Assembly (NCBI RefSeq): GCF_954871325.1
Contig: NC_088775.1
Span: forward strand, 19,631,561 to 19,695,560
From: Gordionus sp. m RMFG-2023
Taxonomy: Eukaryota; Nematomorpha; Gordioida; Chordodea; Parachordodidae
Direction: 5' to 3'
Length of the DNA stretch: 64,000 nucleotides
Made by a program: the position numbers and the translations under genes. The notes beneath the pieces are model-generated. The model saw nothing but the letters and a program-made list of their open reading frames with translations. It was not told the origin of the DNA and made no database searches. This document shows, in pieces, positions 24,826 through 38,025 of this stretch (within the stretch, counting starts at the first letter, position 1; each line of letters opens with the position of its first letter).

Positions 24826-25580
24826 GCAATATTTTTTGAATTTTTTTGAAGCGACGGTAAAATAATAAATTGTACATGCTAAAATTTCAGTGAAGATGTA
24901 CCATAAAAGAGTGACAATTGTCATAATCATTATTTTTTAACTTTTTTTAAAGTAAATAGGTAAAAATATATATTGTAAAGATGTTAAAATAAAATTTCAG
25001 TGAAGATGTACCATAGAAGAGTGACAATTGTCATAATCGTTATTTTTTTAACTTATTTTAAAGTAAATAGGTAAAAATTTATATTGTAAATATGTTAAAA
25101 TAAAATTTCAGTGTAGATATACCATAGAAAAGTGACAATTAATAGTTATTTTTTTATCTTTTTTGAAATTTTTTAAAGTAAATTTAGGTAAAATATATAT
25201 TGTAAAGATCTTAGAATAAAATTTCAGTGAAGATGTACCATAGAAAAGTGACAATTGTTATAATCGTTATTTGTGAACTTTTTTGAATTTTTTTAAAGTA
25301 AATAGGTAAAAAAAATATTGCAAAGTTCTTAAAATAAAATTTCAGTGAAGATGTACCATAGAAACGTGACAATTTTTATAATCGTTATTTGGAGATTTTT
25401 TGAATTTTTTCAAAGAAAATAAGTAAAAATATATATTATAAACATGTTATATTAAAATTTCAATGAAGATGTACCATAAAAAAGTGTCAATTGTCATAAT
25501 CATTATTTGTGAACCTTTTTGAAAATTTTTTAAAGCAAACTTGTAAATATATATATTGTAAACATGTAGTTAATCGTTAT
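24826..25580 (+). repeat. Satellite, second block of 110-118 bp monomers
   Basis: TGAC(A)ATTGT motifs at about 24912, 25022, 25132, 25249, 25367 and 25485 mark six monomers. They share TTTCAGTGAAGATGTACCATAG with the first block but have AAAGTAAATAGG instead of the A or B spacer and show no alternation. The first three intervals are 110 bp and the rest 117-118 bp. Confidence 0.9.
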
Positions 25581-25585
25581 TTAAA

Positions 25586-27305
25586 ATATTTTTGAATTTT
25601 TTTGCCCAAATGATCTGGGTTTTAGCCCACGCCCTTCTATCAAATTGGGCTGGCTAGCTAAATAATTTAAAAAGTGCTAACGGACCTTCGAAAGATTTTA
25701 ACAATGGGCAGGCTAATAAACAAATTTTATTTGTTATTTAAAATTTATTAGGTAAACATTAACAAATATATTCTTCTTTTTTTTAAATAGCAGATTATCG
25801 ATAACTGTTGTGGATGTTATCGTAGGAAAAATTAATGAGATAAAAAAAAAACTTGTTGGATTTGATTTGAAATCATAGGGTCGAAGTATTTCCTCCTATA
25901 TTTGATCAAATTATAAACATCAGAACGGTTTTCTGCGAAAGGAGAGTTTATTTTGAATGTGCAATATTATCCTATGAATTTTGATGAAAATAATAAGGGT
26001 ATTTCTGAAAAGGCCTTGGAAAAAGTGACACAACAAATATATTGAATGTTAAATAACGTAACGAATTGTGTTCATTTGCCTGTGAATTCAAAGATTTAAT
26101 AGCAGAATTAAATGAAACGGACGATGATATCGTAAGAGCAGGTGAGGAGTCTAATGAAAAAGTAGAATAAGATAATAACTCAGAATGTGAATTGTGATAA
26201 TAAATGTAACAATTGTTTAATATGCCTGTATGAAATTTTTAAGATACAATATGCACATAAGTGCATACACTAATTTATTTTTCACATATGAATACATTTC
26301 TTTATCATTTACTCAAGATAATTGCGAGAGAACATTTAATAAATTATAAAAATTAAGCTGAGAAATAACATAGACGAAGAAAAATTAGGATCGTTTTTAA
26401 TGTTAGTTGTATGAGAACTTTTAGTGGAGATTGAACTAAAAAATATTCTTGTTTATTTGCGCAAAGGTTCAAAATGAGATTTATCAACGAAAAAATTATA
26501 TATTATCTTAATTCCTTTATTTAAAAATCATGTAATACATATAAAAAAAACATTTAAAATATAAATAAATATTGTTATTTAAAATTTTTTTAAATAGTAT
26601 TTTTAAAAAAAATAGGAACGCTTTTTAACACAAAAAATTTGGATTCATTTTGATAACAAATAATATGATTAAATAATAAAAAAAAATTTTATATTATCAT
26701 AAATATTTTGATCATAATTTAAAATATTTTTTTATGCTTACTAAATTATGAAATTTTTAGTAAGGGTGTAGCGTTGAGACTGAACCATTTATTTGTTATT
26801 AGATTATTTAAAAAAATAGATTTATTTTTGGAAAGGGTAAAAAAAATTTAAAATATAAATTAAAATAAGAATTTTTTTTTTTAAAAAAAATTTAAAACAA
26901 AAACTTACTGTGCCATCGAGGCGTAATCATTGAAACTTAAGAATAAATATATAAATAATACATTTTAAATTGAAATAATTTAAAGAACCAAAAAATCTTG
27001 CTATTGTTATAAAATTTTAAATAACAATGGGAGAGAGAGACAAGGGGGGGATTGGTCATTTATTTTTTATTTTAATCTTTATTTTTCGGATCTTTTCTCA
27101 ATTTTTTTCCTCTCAATTTTAATTTAATTTTTTTAGTATAACCTAGCAATAATTAATTTTGATAAATAAATTTATAAGTGAGTGCTCATGGCACCCAAAA
27201 AATTTTCTGCAATTATATATCAGTACCCCCCCCCCCCCCCAAACACAAAATCTTACGAAACTATATTTGAAATAATATTATTTAAATGTCAAGAAAGGGA
27301 TTTAT
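25586..27305. other. AT-rich spacer, no recognised gene
   Basis: Contains short readable stretches such as DLIAELNETDDDIVRAGEESNEKVE near 26092-26168, but no start, splice sites or family I can name. This may be a decayed exon or transposon remnant. Long poly(T) and poly(A) runs fill the right half, and a C run lies at 27225-27240. Confidence 0.4.
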
Positions 27306-27686
27306 TATATGTCGTATTGGGATTCGGAATCCATGGTCGGAATCTCTTGATTTTAAATCCTTTACCGAGAGCGATTTAAAAAATTTTAAGTTCGATTTAA
27401 CCGGAAATGTATTCTATCATGGGTAGAGTACCCAAACTGTAAATTTCAAACAATTTTGCCATGAACTTTAGAACTACTTTTAATTTTAATTTTTATATGG
27501 ATTTTTCATATAAACTAAAAAACACTAAAATGTTTATCGCTGAAATTTATAGGGTAAATACTCTACACATGCTGGAATAGAATTCATGTAAAATCATATT
27601 TTTAAAATCCAAAAATCGCCTTTAGTAAATGATTAAAAATTGAGATTCCGAATCCCCACGGATTCCGAAACCCCATACGACATATA
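27306..27686. mobile_element. Fold-back MITE with long inverted arms
   Basis: The outer ends TATATGTCGTATTGGGATTC and GAATCC..CCATACGACATATA pair as inverted repeats, and pairing continues inward for roughly 170 bp per arm with gaps. Both arms contain GGAATCC, ATTCTAT and GTAGAGTA-type blocks. It has no coding capacity. A clear target duplication was not found. A related fold-back lies at about 50672-50918. Confidence 0.8.
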
Positions 27687-27790
27687 CATGGATTTCGAAA
27701 AGTTTGCTATGACCGCGGTTAAAACTTTCATTGGTATGGTCATTAATATGTTAAATTATTTATATTTGTTTTTTCAAGGGATCACATTAT

Positions 27791-28375
27791 AATCAGAGGA
27801 TGATTTATCATTTGTGTCAACGTACCCATAGAAAACTACTTAAGCTAGGTCTGGAAAGCCAATACAGAACTGATAAAGCCCTAAGCTTCTTTTGTGGCAT
27901 GAGGGACGGCTTAGCATTTGTTCCTTTATATGATATGGACAATGCAATGGCATTCCTGAGATCAGTTACTCCGACCAATGGTAAAGATATTCTTGAATAT
28001 TTCGATAAAAATTACATCAATGGAGTCAAGGGAGGTCACAAGAAGCAATTCTCAATCCCAGACACGTCGAATTGGGCCTCGATTTCCTCCAGAAGTTTGG
28101 AACGTGAATGAGAGCACCCTATCCGATGAAGAACCCACAAATAATCAATGCGAAGGTTGGGATCATCGTTTTTCATATCGTTGGGAATAAACGCCCATCA
28201 ATTTGGGTATTGATTAATGAAATGAAATGCAAGGTTGTTGCCGATGAAACCAAACTTGAACGATGGCGTGTATAGTTGGACACCAAAACAAAATCGCAGA
28301 GTTATAATACCCAGATTCGGTTAAAGAAACTTGGCGAGGAATACCGTGATAAGGTGCAAAGCCTTCCAGATTAGA
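27791..28375 (+). pseudogene. MULE transposase C-terminal remnant (FLYWCH-type)
   Basis: A Mutator-like transposase tail. Frame one (27800-28111) gives MIYHLCQRTHRKLLKLGLES, GLAFVPLYDMDNAMAF and DILEYFDKNYINGVKG. A second frame continues with PRFPPEVWNVNESTL and PTNNQCEGWDHRFSY, and a third with IWVLINEMKCKVVADET and RLKKLGEEYRDKVQSLPD to a stop at 28373-28375. These blocks match the order in animal MULE transposases (FHL...W, ALAFVP..DV, YFE..YI, RFPPE.WNV, TNN..EGWH, IW..I..LK). There are at least two frame changes and an internal stop. The N-terminal and DDE catalytic part is not seen. Confidence 0.85.
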
Positions 28376-28961
28376 TTTTATGAGGGCGATTTTTACCTTT
28401 ATTTGATGTCAACCGATATTATTATTATTCTAAATAAATTATTAAATTTGTTTATACATAATGATTTTTCAATAAAATAAACAGATCTTATTGCAAATTT
28501 TGTCAAATTTAGTCTACTTAATATAGTAATTAAGGATGGATACAAATAATTTTTACGAAAATTAGTACTACATGGGTTATTTTACTGGGATATTTTTTTG
28601 TTCCAGTACCAATTTGAACATCAGCATTTTTTATGGAGGATATATGAGTAATCTTTAAGTAATTAATTGGGGCCTAAAAAAATTTATTATTAAATTATAT
28701 TTCTATAATATTTTTTTACTAATTTGCCTATACTTTATTAAATCCAAATAAAAATATACCGATATTTAATTCGAAAAAAAAAATTCGGGGTTTTTTACCG
28801 GAGGTTTTTATTCCGAGGTTTTTTTCGGGGTTTTTTTTCTGGGATTCGATATTTTATTATATGAAATTAAAAATAATATTGACATTATAGAGGAAATGTG
28901 CCATGAGTGGCTATGTTTTTGCCTTTTTGAAAAAAATTATTAAAAGAGGAAAAGATTTTTT
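28376..28961. other. Spacer between MULE relic and LTR element
   Basis: AT-rich, with a short G-rich stretch at 28786-28850 built of CGGGGTTTTTT and CGAGGTTTTT units. No gene seen. Confidence 0.45.
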
Positions 28962-29443
28962 TGAGTCTCGTAACAGAAAGTATGGTAATTTACAAACTAA
29001 TTTACTTTTAGAACTTTTCACTTACAAACTTATCGTAACAGAAAGTATGATAATTTATAAACTAATTTCTTTTTAGAACTTTTATTTTTTCATAAAAAGA
29101 ATCATAATATATTTTATAAAACAAAAATAATAATTTTTCTTTTTAAATTACAAAACTTTAAAAATTTTTTAATTATTAATATTAAAAAAAAATATATTTC
29201 CAAAAAAAATATATTATTATCATAATTATCAATAATCTTTCGATATTTCTTAATTACAATAAACAGAATTTATATATTATATCATAATATATTTGTTTAT
29301 GACATAGTGAAAATATAATTGATATGTATTAATCTATTATTTTTTTTTACATTAAATAATAATATTTTTTTTCTCCAATCAGATGTATACAATCCATCTG
29401 ATTGACGTCTAATAAGAATATATGTTTTTAACATACTAGGACA
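28962..29443 (-). repeat. 3' LTR of the gypsy element
   Basis: Reads TGAGTCTCGTAACAG at its left edge and ATACTAGGACA at its right edge, so it has TG...CA ends on either strand. It matches the repeat at 35668-36037 over most of its length. Length 482 bp. Confidence 0.85.
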
Positions 29444-30695
29444 TGTCACCCCTTTATGGGCAAATGACATTCCTCACCATTAAATATAATATTTAATATA
29501 TATTTTGAACAATATTATATTACTAATTATGTTGTCATGATAAGAGAATTTTTTCTTTATATCATATTCATAAGGAAAAATACGGATATCCAGTTGTCTA
29601 CTTTTACTCCATATTTATATACTCTTGAGCTTGATTACTAGTTGTACCGATAATCGTCATGCGATTGTGGGCTTGCTTTGAATAACGATAGTCAGCATTT
29701 AATCGTTGGCTTGATTTGAATAACGATAGTCCTCCATAACATCAATTTAAACGACCGAAAATTTTTTCTAGAATTGTCTTCTCACTTTTGTGAATCCCCT
29801 TGGTTCAACCACAAGGTCAAATTTTATAGTCTTATTTCAACCATAAGGTCAAAGTTTAAAGTCTTTTTATTGTATAACAACAATTTGAAGTTTTTTCCTA
29901 TAACCATAGCAACATCAAAGTGAACCGTCCGTGAAAACAAAAAAAAAAAACTTTCTTTTTCTTTTTCCCATGACCATCCATCACAAAAATTTACATTTTT
30001 TTTAAAAAACTTTTTCTTTTCTTTCCTTGAAAAAAAAAACAACTGCTCGGTATATAACATAATCATAAACGATTCCCTCTTTATACCATTTAATTTATTA
30101 TTATACTCCTATCGCTCTTACTCGAGTATATAAAACCATCAATAAATTAATAAAATACTTTCCTCCGATGAACTTTATTACCATTTTACCGAAAGCATAT
30201 ATTACCAAAACACCCCCAGTTGTCCAGTATTCAACTAATTTACTAATTTATATAATTTTGTTTTGTACTCCACTAATTTTATCAATTACGTGATTAATTA
30301 AATAACCAAAGGAATCTCTTCCTTCAAGGGAAAACATACCAAAAAAAATCGCCTCTGCCCTTCAATAACCCCGAGACTCGATTATAATCCCGTATAATTA
30401 TAGGATGTTGAGTTCTCCCTCCGAAATATAAAACTCCCTTTATTTTCCAGGCTTTTCAATGTTTCAATTAAGCATCCTTTAATGAATTCCATTAGCACTA
30501 AAACACAAATAAGCCTACCTCTATCTTTATTACAGTATCTTACCCCCAATACTATGCAAGTATCATTATCAGAGTATCCCAAAAGAATCAATATTTTCAT
30601 TATTCATATTTAACATATTATGCTATATTATCACAAAAATCTAAGATTCTGGAAAAATAAGATAAGATTAATATTTAAGCATTTCCATATTATCT

Positions 30696-33600
30696 TTATC
30701 CTTTCTTACTTTCTCCTAACCTTACGTGATCATTATGTCTAATTACCGTAATTCCATTTATTAGCAAAATTTCATTTAATTTGGAACCAAGGTTTTCTAC
30801 TATACGACCTTTTTCCCATTTCTTCCCTTTGTTATCAAACAAACGGGCCCATATAATTCTCCCCACAGGATATTTTATTTCAATCTTATCAACCGAAGGT
30901 ACACCAGCCCCATCTTTGGATTTTAAGAAATCCAACGGCATTCTAGTCCTTCTTCCTAAAAATAACTCCACCGGCGTAATTCCCTCCCGGTTTCTGGAAT
31001 TATTATAATACAAAGGGCCATCCAAACATCATTATTTTCTTGTTTGGCCTTTTTAATACAATTTTTCACGATAGCTACCATTCTCTCCGCCTGTCCATTG
31101 GAACTGGGATGATATGGTGGAGCTTGTTGTAATATTCAAATGAGTTAAAGAAAAATGAAGATTTATTATTCAGATTAAATTATGTTCAAGATTATTTCAG
31201 TTTGTTTTTTAAACATTATGTTAATGAATATTATAGAAAAGTATATATAATCGAGGATATTTTTCTTGTTAAATATAATGATTTTACGAACTTAATTTTA
31301 ATTTTAATTTTTCTATATTATTTTAATTTTTTTATATTATTTTAATTTCTTATGTTAATTATGATTACGAAATTAGTCTTTATATTAATTAATAAAGTAT
31401 TAGTAGTTTATTTATACTATTTATTTTATGCTCTAAATTCTCTCAACCACTACATTTGTTGGCCGAAACATTATGTACTATGGACATATTCAGTCTCCAA
31501 ATTATACAAAAATGTTACAGAGCTAATACGTGTTTAATTTCCAACGCATTACAAAAATCTCTGAAACTTTCACTTACAAAGGCCGGACCTCCATCAGACA
31601 CTATTGTCTTTGGAATCCCAAATCTAGCCCATAAACTTTGTAACAATTTGATAACAATCCTAGTGGTTAATCCATGAACCTCTTCATACTCAATACACTT
31701 AGAATATGCATCAACAACTAAAAAAATACGACTTCTTGTTTAAGTCAAAGAAATCAACGTGAATACGCTCCCACCGCTTTTCAGGCTTCGGCCAATAACT
31801 GCCTATTTCCTTCCGGGGCATAGCGGCACACGAATTACATGGAATACAACTCCTCGTAATTTTTTCAATATCATTGCTCATTCCAGGCCACTATACATAT
31901 TCACGAGCCCAAGATTCCATCTTATCTCGACCCTGATGTCCTGCATGCAACAATCTTACAATTTTACTCCGTAATTTCAACGGAATTACGGCTCTATTAC
32001 CCCGCATCAAACAATCATCCACTACGGACAATTCCTTTTCAATTTTTTTATAAACTTTACTACTATTTTTCCACGGTTCTTGTCCCGTCAAAAATAATTT
32101 TACTCGACCCAATTCCTTATCCCTTAAGGTACTGCTTTTAAGATCCTCCCAATTCGTAGGACCACCCTTTAACATATGTGATAAAGAACAAATTAATTCC
32201 CTTTCTTCATTCACTATTATACTTTTGTTAACGTCAAGATTCCCTTTACTGGATCCTAACCTAGATAAAATATCCGGCAAACAATTTTCCTTGTGCCTGC
32301 GATATCTGATTTCCACATTAAAACTTCCCACCAGTAACAACCAACGTTGCAACCGGGAAGATAGCATTAACTCTTTATTATCTTTCTTAAATAAATGAAT
32401 TAACGGCTTATGATCAGTGTAAATTATAAATCTTTTACCGATCAAATATTCACGACCTTTGGTTAATCCAAAGATAACCGCTAGGGCTTATTGTTCAATA
32501 ACCGAATATCTAGTTTCCACTTCCCTGAAAACTCTCGAAAAAAATATGATGGGTTATTCCACACCATCCATTAAATGTATCAATGCACCTCCAACCCCCT
32601 TATTGGATGCATCAACCGCCAATATGATCTCTAAATCATTGTTAAAACATACTAAAATCGGTTCCTTACCAATTTTTTTCTTTAAAATCTCAAAAGCATT
32701 TTTCTGTTCAATTTTCCACACAAAATGAACACCTTTTTTTAATAAACCATACAATGGAGATGCCACCTTCGCAAAATCCTCCACAAAACGATGATAATAA
32801 TTTACCATACCCAAAAATGATTGCAACTCCGCCTTATTGGTTGGCGGATTCATATTCGTTATATTTTTCAAATTTTTTTTAAGAGGTTTCACCTCCATTC
32901 CATTTATCCGATGTCCTAAGTAGATAACTTCCGTTACCCTAAGAACACTCTTTTCTTTGCTGGCTCTCAGACCCTTATCACGAATTCGCTTGAAAACCTA
33001 TTCCAAACGTTGATTATGTTGCTCTGGTGTTATACCAGTCACCAACACATCATCCATATAATAATAAACTCCTTCAAGGCCCTGGAAAACTGATGCCATA
33101 GTACGCTGAAATATCGGCGCTGACACACTTAATCCAAACGGTAGCCTACAAAAGGCAAATAATCCTTTCGGAGTCGTTATTGTAAATAATTTATGGATTT
33201 CTTCTTTCAAAGGCAAGTGCAAATAAGCAGAAGAAAAATCAACCTTGGAAAAATACTTGGCATCTTTAAACTGGTCAAAATCTCCTCAATCCTAGGCAAT
33301 GGATATTTTACCTCCACGACCCATCTATTTAAGGTTACAAGGAAATCAGCACATAGCCTTAACTTTCCATTCGATTTTCCAACAGGTACCAATGGTGTGG
33401 CACACTCACTATATTCCACGGGAATAAGGATGCCATCTCTAACCCATTGATCTAATTCTTCATCGATTTCCCTTTTCCACTCAAAAGGAACTCTTCGGCA
33501 AGTCAAAAAGATGGGTGAAAACCCCTCTTTAAGTTTAACGTCTACTTGATAATCATTTAATTTGTCCTAATTTTTCTTCAAAAATTATACCATATTTTCT

Positions 33601-35406
33601 AACCAAAATAGGTATAGCAAGATCAATCTTTTTTAATCCATCGATTTCACTTTCCATAAATTGATCCCTATCAATTTTACCACTTATTTCGGTATGATCA
33701 GACCTGATCACTACCTTTTCGGGAGTTTCAATAAAATTATTATTAACGAAAATACTATTTTCATCGTTCAATAATTTAGACATCTCTTTTTTCTGAAGTT
33801 CATTTCGGATATTATTTGACATTAATTTTCTTTTAACATTATCACTAGCCAATTCGCTATCAATAATAAATAAATTTCAATAATTATTATAGGGTCCAAT
33901 TGTGGTAATCCAATCCCACCCCATAATAGTTTCCACGGCTTTTCCTACTATCCATAAATCTAAACTTATGATAGTATCATTAAAAACCACATCCCATTGA
34001 GTTTTACCCAAAACCTCAATTTCAGAACCATCGAACTGTTTTAAACACATATTTTCCTTTATAATCACGCCATTAGGCCAATATTCATAAATATTTTCAC
34101 AATACATTATAGAAATGCTCGCACCAGTGTCAAATAGCATATCAATATACCTGCAATCAATTCTCAATTTAACCCTAGGACATTGACCCGGTCTATTTAT
34201 TCCATCAGTCCTAAAATTTCACAAGTTTTAAGGGGCTGATCGCTATCTATTCCCTCTGAAATATCAATTTCATTGGAATTTAAATTTCCTCCTAAATTCA
34301 ACTCGGAATTTCGAGGCTTTTTACTAATATTACTATATTTTTTAATAATATCCTGAGGATATTTTTTCCATTTAAAATTATCAACATTTTTTTTATTTGT
34401 ATATTTCACAATGCTCCCAGGATATTTTTCCCATTTAAAAGCATTATATTTCATTATATTCAGATTATAACTATAATCAACCGTTTTAACTTTATCTTCA
34501 TGATAACAAACATTTTTATTAAAACCATTAAAATTATGAGAATCCCATCTCTTTTTATTATTATAATATACTTTCTTAAAATTTTTATTTCCCTGTATTT
34601 TAACTGCTATATGATTACATTTGCTATCATATAGTCAGTGTAAAGCACAATTTATAGCTATATGTGCCGTCTCTTTACATTTAAAACATACACGAGACCC
34701 ATCCAAATTTGATTTCAACGAATCAACTTTATTTACATCTAGGCCTGAAATCTTCCTTACGTTGGAATTTTCTCCACTAGATTTTTGCAATGGAAAACCC
34801 ATTCTAAAATTCTGTTCCTTTACAATACAGGTTTTGGAATAATGACCCTTGTAACCGCACCTATTACAAATCATGTCAGCAATAATTTTTGGAAAACTTT
34901 TTCCATTCGAAATAATTCTATCACCGAATTGTTTCTTGTCCCCTTGATTACTCATATTAATCAACCTTGATACATCACTATAAATATCTTTAATGGACTC
35001 TTTATTCCTGGAGGATAACCACTGATTTCTTCATAAATTCCGAACGATCATCGTTATTATCTTTCATCGTTTCAACCATTCCAGGTCTGCCGTTCTTGAT
35101 TTCATTTAAAATTCCATTTAAACTACTTTCCAAGTCCGAAATTCTCTTAAAATAATTAGCCGACACCAGAGTGTCCTTTTTCCAATTACCATATACCTTG
35201 GTCGCAACCAAAGTACATTTTCCACATAATAATTTCAAAAGTATATATATTAAATATATAATTATTATTAATCCTAATGTAACTAAGTGATGGCCTATAT
35301 CCAATTCATTAATGTTCTGATACAAGATTTTATAACCCATATCCTTAAAGATGGCAATTTTATTAATAAAAGTAGGCTCAGAATACTTATCGAAATACAC
35401 AACCAT
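30696..35406 (-). pseudogene. Fossil gag-pol of the gypsy element
   Basis: Parts in element order, right to left on the plus strand: a leader frame with a hydrophobic segment (about 35.4-35.0 kb); two CCHC knuckles CNRCGYKGHYSKTC and CFKCKETAHIAINC (34.9-34.6 kb); protease with DTGASI (about 34.1 kb); reverse transcriptase with FCRLPFGLSVSAPIFQRTM and YMDD (33.5-33.0 kb); RNase H with VDASNKGVGGAL (32.9-32.3 kb); integrase zinc finger LLHAGHQG (about 31.9 kb), core with IPKTIVSDGGPAF (about 31.6 kb) and C-terminal region with ELFLGRRTRMPLDF (30.9 kb). The reading frames are interrupted at many points, so this is a relic. Confidence 0.9.
31130..31455. other. About 330 bp inserted within the integrase region
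   Basis: AT-rich sequence unrelated to integrase separates two integrase segments that are adjacent in relatives. It includes repeated TTTTAATTTTTTTATATTA. It is probably a later insertion into the gypsy relic. Its own family is unknown and no clear terminal repeats are visible. Confidence 0.6.
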
Positions 35407-35667
35407 CGCATATTACGAATTTCTACCTTAAAATTATGTTATTACAAAATATTATATTATATTATAAAGCCTGGGTGTTACTCGAACTAATCTAAAAAAA
35501 TATTTTTCACACTATTTTGTTAATTAAAATTTTAAAAAAATTTAAACAACAAAAACGTTATTATTGCGTTGTGTCCTAAGGTAACATATAATATGTAAAA
35601 TAAAAATGTGGTTTTTACCTTATAATAACGAATAGGTATCTCGATCCTAAGTCACGGTCAACACTTT

Positions 35668-36037
35668 TGACGTCTCGTAACAGAAAGTATGGTAATTTAC
35701 AAACTAATTTTTTTTTAGAACTTTTCACTTACAAACTTATCGTAACAGAAAGTATGATAATTTATAAACTAATTTCTTTTTAGAACTTTTATTTTTTTCA
35801 TAAAAAGAATCATAATATATTTTATAAAACAAAAATAATTTTTAAATTTCAAAACTTTAAAAATTTTTTAATTATTAATAATAAAAAAAAATATTATATT
35901 TCCAAAAAAAATATATTATTATCATAATTATTATTTTTTTTTACATTAAATAATAATAATTTTTTTCTCCAATCAGATGTATACAATCCATCTGATTGAC
36001 GTCTAATGAGAATATATATTTTTAACATACTAGGACA
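35668..36037 (-). repeat. 5' LTR of the gypsy element
   Basis: Begins TGACGTCTCGTAACAG and ends ATACTAGGACA, matching the left LTR. Length 370 bp compared with 482 bp for the partner. The length and sequence differences suggest the insertion is not recent. Confidence 0.85.
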
Positions 36038-36599
36038 GATTTGTTTTGACTTTTAAAGAAAACATGGGTCTGATAAATTACGAGAAAAATTTTTTTTGAG
36101 GAAGAATTATGAAAATTGATTTTGCAAAAAAAGGTTTAGTTAATCCCCCCCCCCCCCAATTTATTCTTAAATACAAATTCAGTATCGTTTTGTAATATTT
36201 TTTAAAGAAAATACATTTTCGAATTTTTTAGGCGTGCGATTAAGTGTGTAAATCAGGGTTGCCATGTCTTCCCCCCATCAGCGGGAGACTCCCGCAATTT
36301 TTTAGTTTACACGCAGACATATCTCTCCCACAAAACTACCGCAATTGGAAATCTCTCGCAAAAATATACCGCAATTTTTTAATTTCTCCCGCAATTTTTT
36401 TTTTAGTATTATAACGTTTTTAATATATAAATAATAATTTTGAGAGACATTAATTGATTATTTTTATATTTTTAAAATAAATTTTAAATATTTATTCGAA
36501 AACAATGTCTAGTTTGTAAATTTCTTTTTATCCTGTTTTATTTTTATCCAATAATAAATCAACATCATTTCATTCATTAGTCAGTACAGGAGAGTATAT

Positions 36600-38025
36600 C
36601 AACATCGATTACAATACAAAAATATTCTCAAAAATAATTAATAATACAGACGCAACTACATTTGCGGAAATGGTATACATCTATCATGTAGTTCAACATT
36701 CACAGAGCTATATCATCACAATGTGGGTCGAATCTTTTTCTCGTGATATTTAACGACTCCAATATAAGTGCAAACCTTACTTGAGGCAGAACAAAAATGA
36801 GCAAGGCTATCACGAGTGTTTTAGTACCTGAATCCTAGAGGCCAATTCTAGACGATTTGAAAGATAGGCATCCATATAAAATTCTAACAGAAGCATATAC
36901 TAAGGGAAATATTAAAATATTGAAATATTAAAATATTTCCCTCGATCCTTCTCTATTTCAACAAATAAGAACATTTCAATAAAACTGTTAAAAAATTTTC
37001 GTCGGATAGTGAAAAATCTAACGATGTAGCTAGCCACATAATGGTAAATATAGCTGATTCAGGATTATCAATGATTTGCATGTCAGCTTTCTGCGCTGAT
37101 AATACCTCTGTAAATTTTGGCCAAAACCAAAGTTACGGAATTGAGGCAGCACAATAATGAATTAATACCAATTGGCTGTATATGCCATATATTACATAAT
37201 TCTTGCAGGAAGGCAATGAATGTACTATCTGTGGATGTCGAAATAATTGTGATGAAATGTTTTAACGAATTTAGTTCATCAACTAAAAGAGTTAATGAAT
37301 TAAAAGAGTTGGTGAAGTGGTTTGACTTGGAATGGTGTGAGTTGTTGCGATATGTACCTATCAGGTGGTTATCAATAATGTCTGCCATAGATAAAATTTT
37401 AAAATTTTACGAACCCTTAAATATTTCTTAAATAAAAATTTTAAAAGCTGTCCTAAAATTTTGGAAAATTTTTTTGAAGATGAAATGGCAGAAGCTTATT
37501 TGGGATAAGTTTCACATGTAGGAAATCTACTTCTTGCAGTTAATATTCAGTTACAATCAGAATATTCTTTATTAAAAAAGATTTACAAAATCATGCTACA
37601 GCTCTGTTCATCTCTACAGTTAAAAATTGATAATAAATTTTATGGCGCTATTGCTAAAAATATTATATAAATGTTCAAATAATACTTTAATTAATACATT
37701 TTTAAATGAAGTAGATATTTTTATTAAGTCAATTTTAGAATATTTACAATCAAAATTTGATTTTAATAACTCTATTTACAAATGTATAAATATTATGACC
37801 TTGGAACAGAAACCATCAATTGATGGTTTTTATAATTTCATAAATATATTAAAAATGCCGAAAGACATTGACGTGTTTGAGAAGATTGAAATTCTCTCTA
37901 TTTTTTATGATTCGCCAAAATACTTAAAGTTATATGGTCTAAAAGCAGAGGAGAAATGGATAGAATTTTTTCGTAATAACGATAAATCCCCATGCTTGGA
38001 AAAAATATCTAGTCATGTATATTAG
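36600..38025 (+). pseudogene. hAT transposase remnant, first copy
   Basis: Readable pieces are FCADNTSVNFG near 37095, then IPIGCICHILHNSCRKAMNV, VKWFDLEWCEL and VPIRWLSIMSAIDKIL (37117-37431), and a 132-residue frame at 37627-38025 containing LEYLQSKFDFNNS. The CICHILHNS segment followed by a conserved RWLS is the hAT core region after the second catalytic residue. Frame changes and stops occur through the first 500 bp. The dimerisation end is not seen, perhaps displaced by the ZMYM1-like element that begins at about 38056. Confidence 0.75.

Larger units (their letters stand above)
28962..36037 (-). mobile_element. Ty3/gypsy LTR retrotransposon, broken
   Basis: A minus-strand LTR element of the Ty3/gypsy superfamily, nearest in motif style to the Mag or K02A2.6-like group of animals. 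Related terminal repeats lie at both ends. From right to left the interior shows a gag-like region, zinc knuckles, protease, reverse transcriptase, RNase H and integrase, the Ty3/gypsy order. A purine-rich AAAGGGGTGACA tract adjoins the left LTR on the inner side, as expected for a polypurine tract. GATTT at 28954-28958 and 36038-36042 may be a 5-bp target duplication, with the exact edge blurred by a T run. It is broken in many places, and the two LTRs differ clearly, so it is old. Confidence 0.92.
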
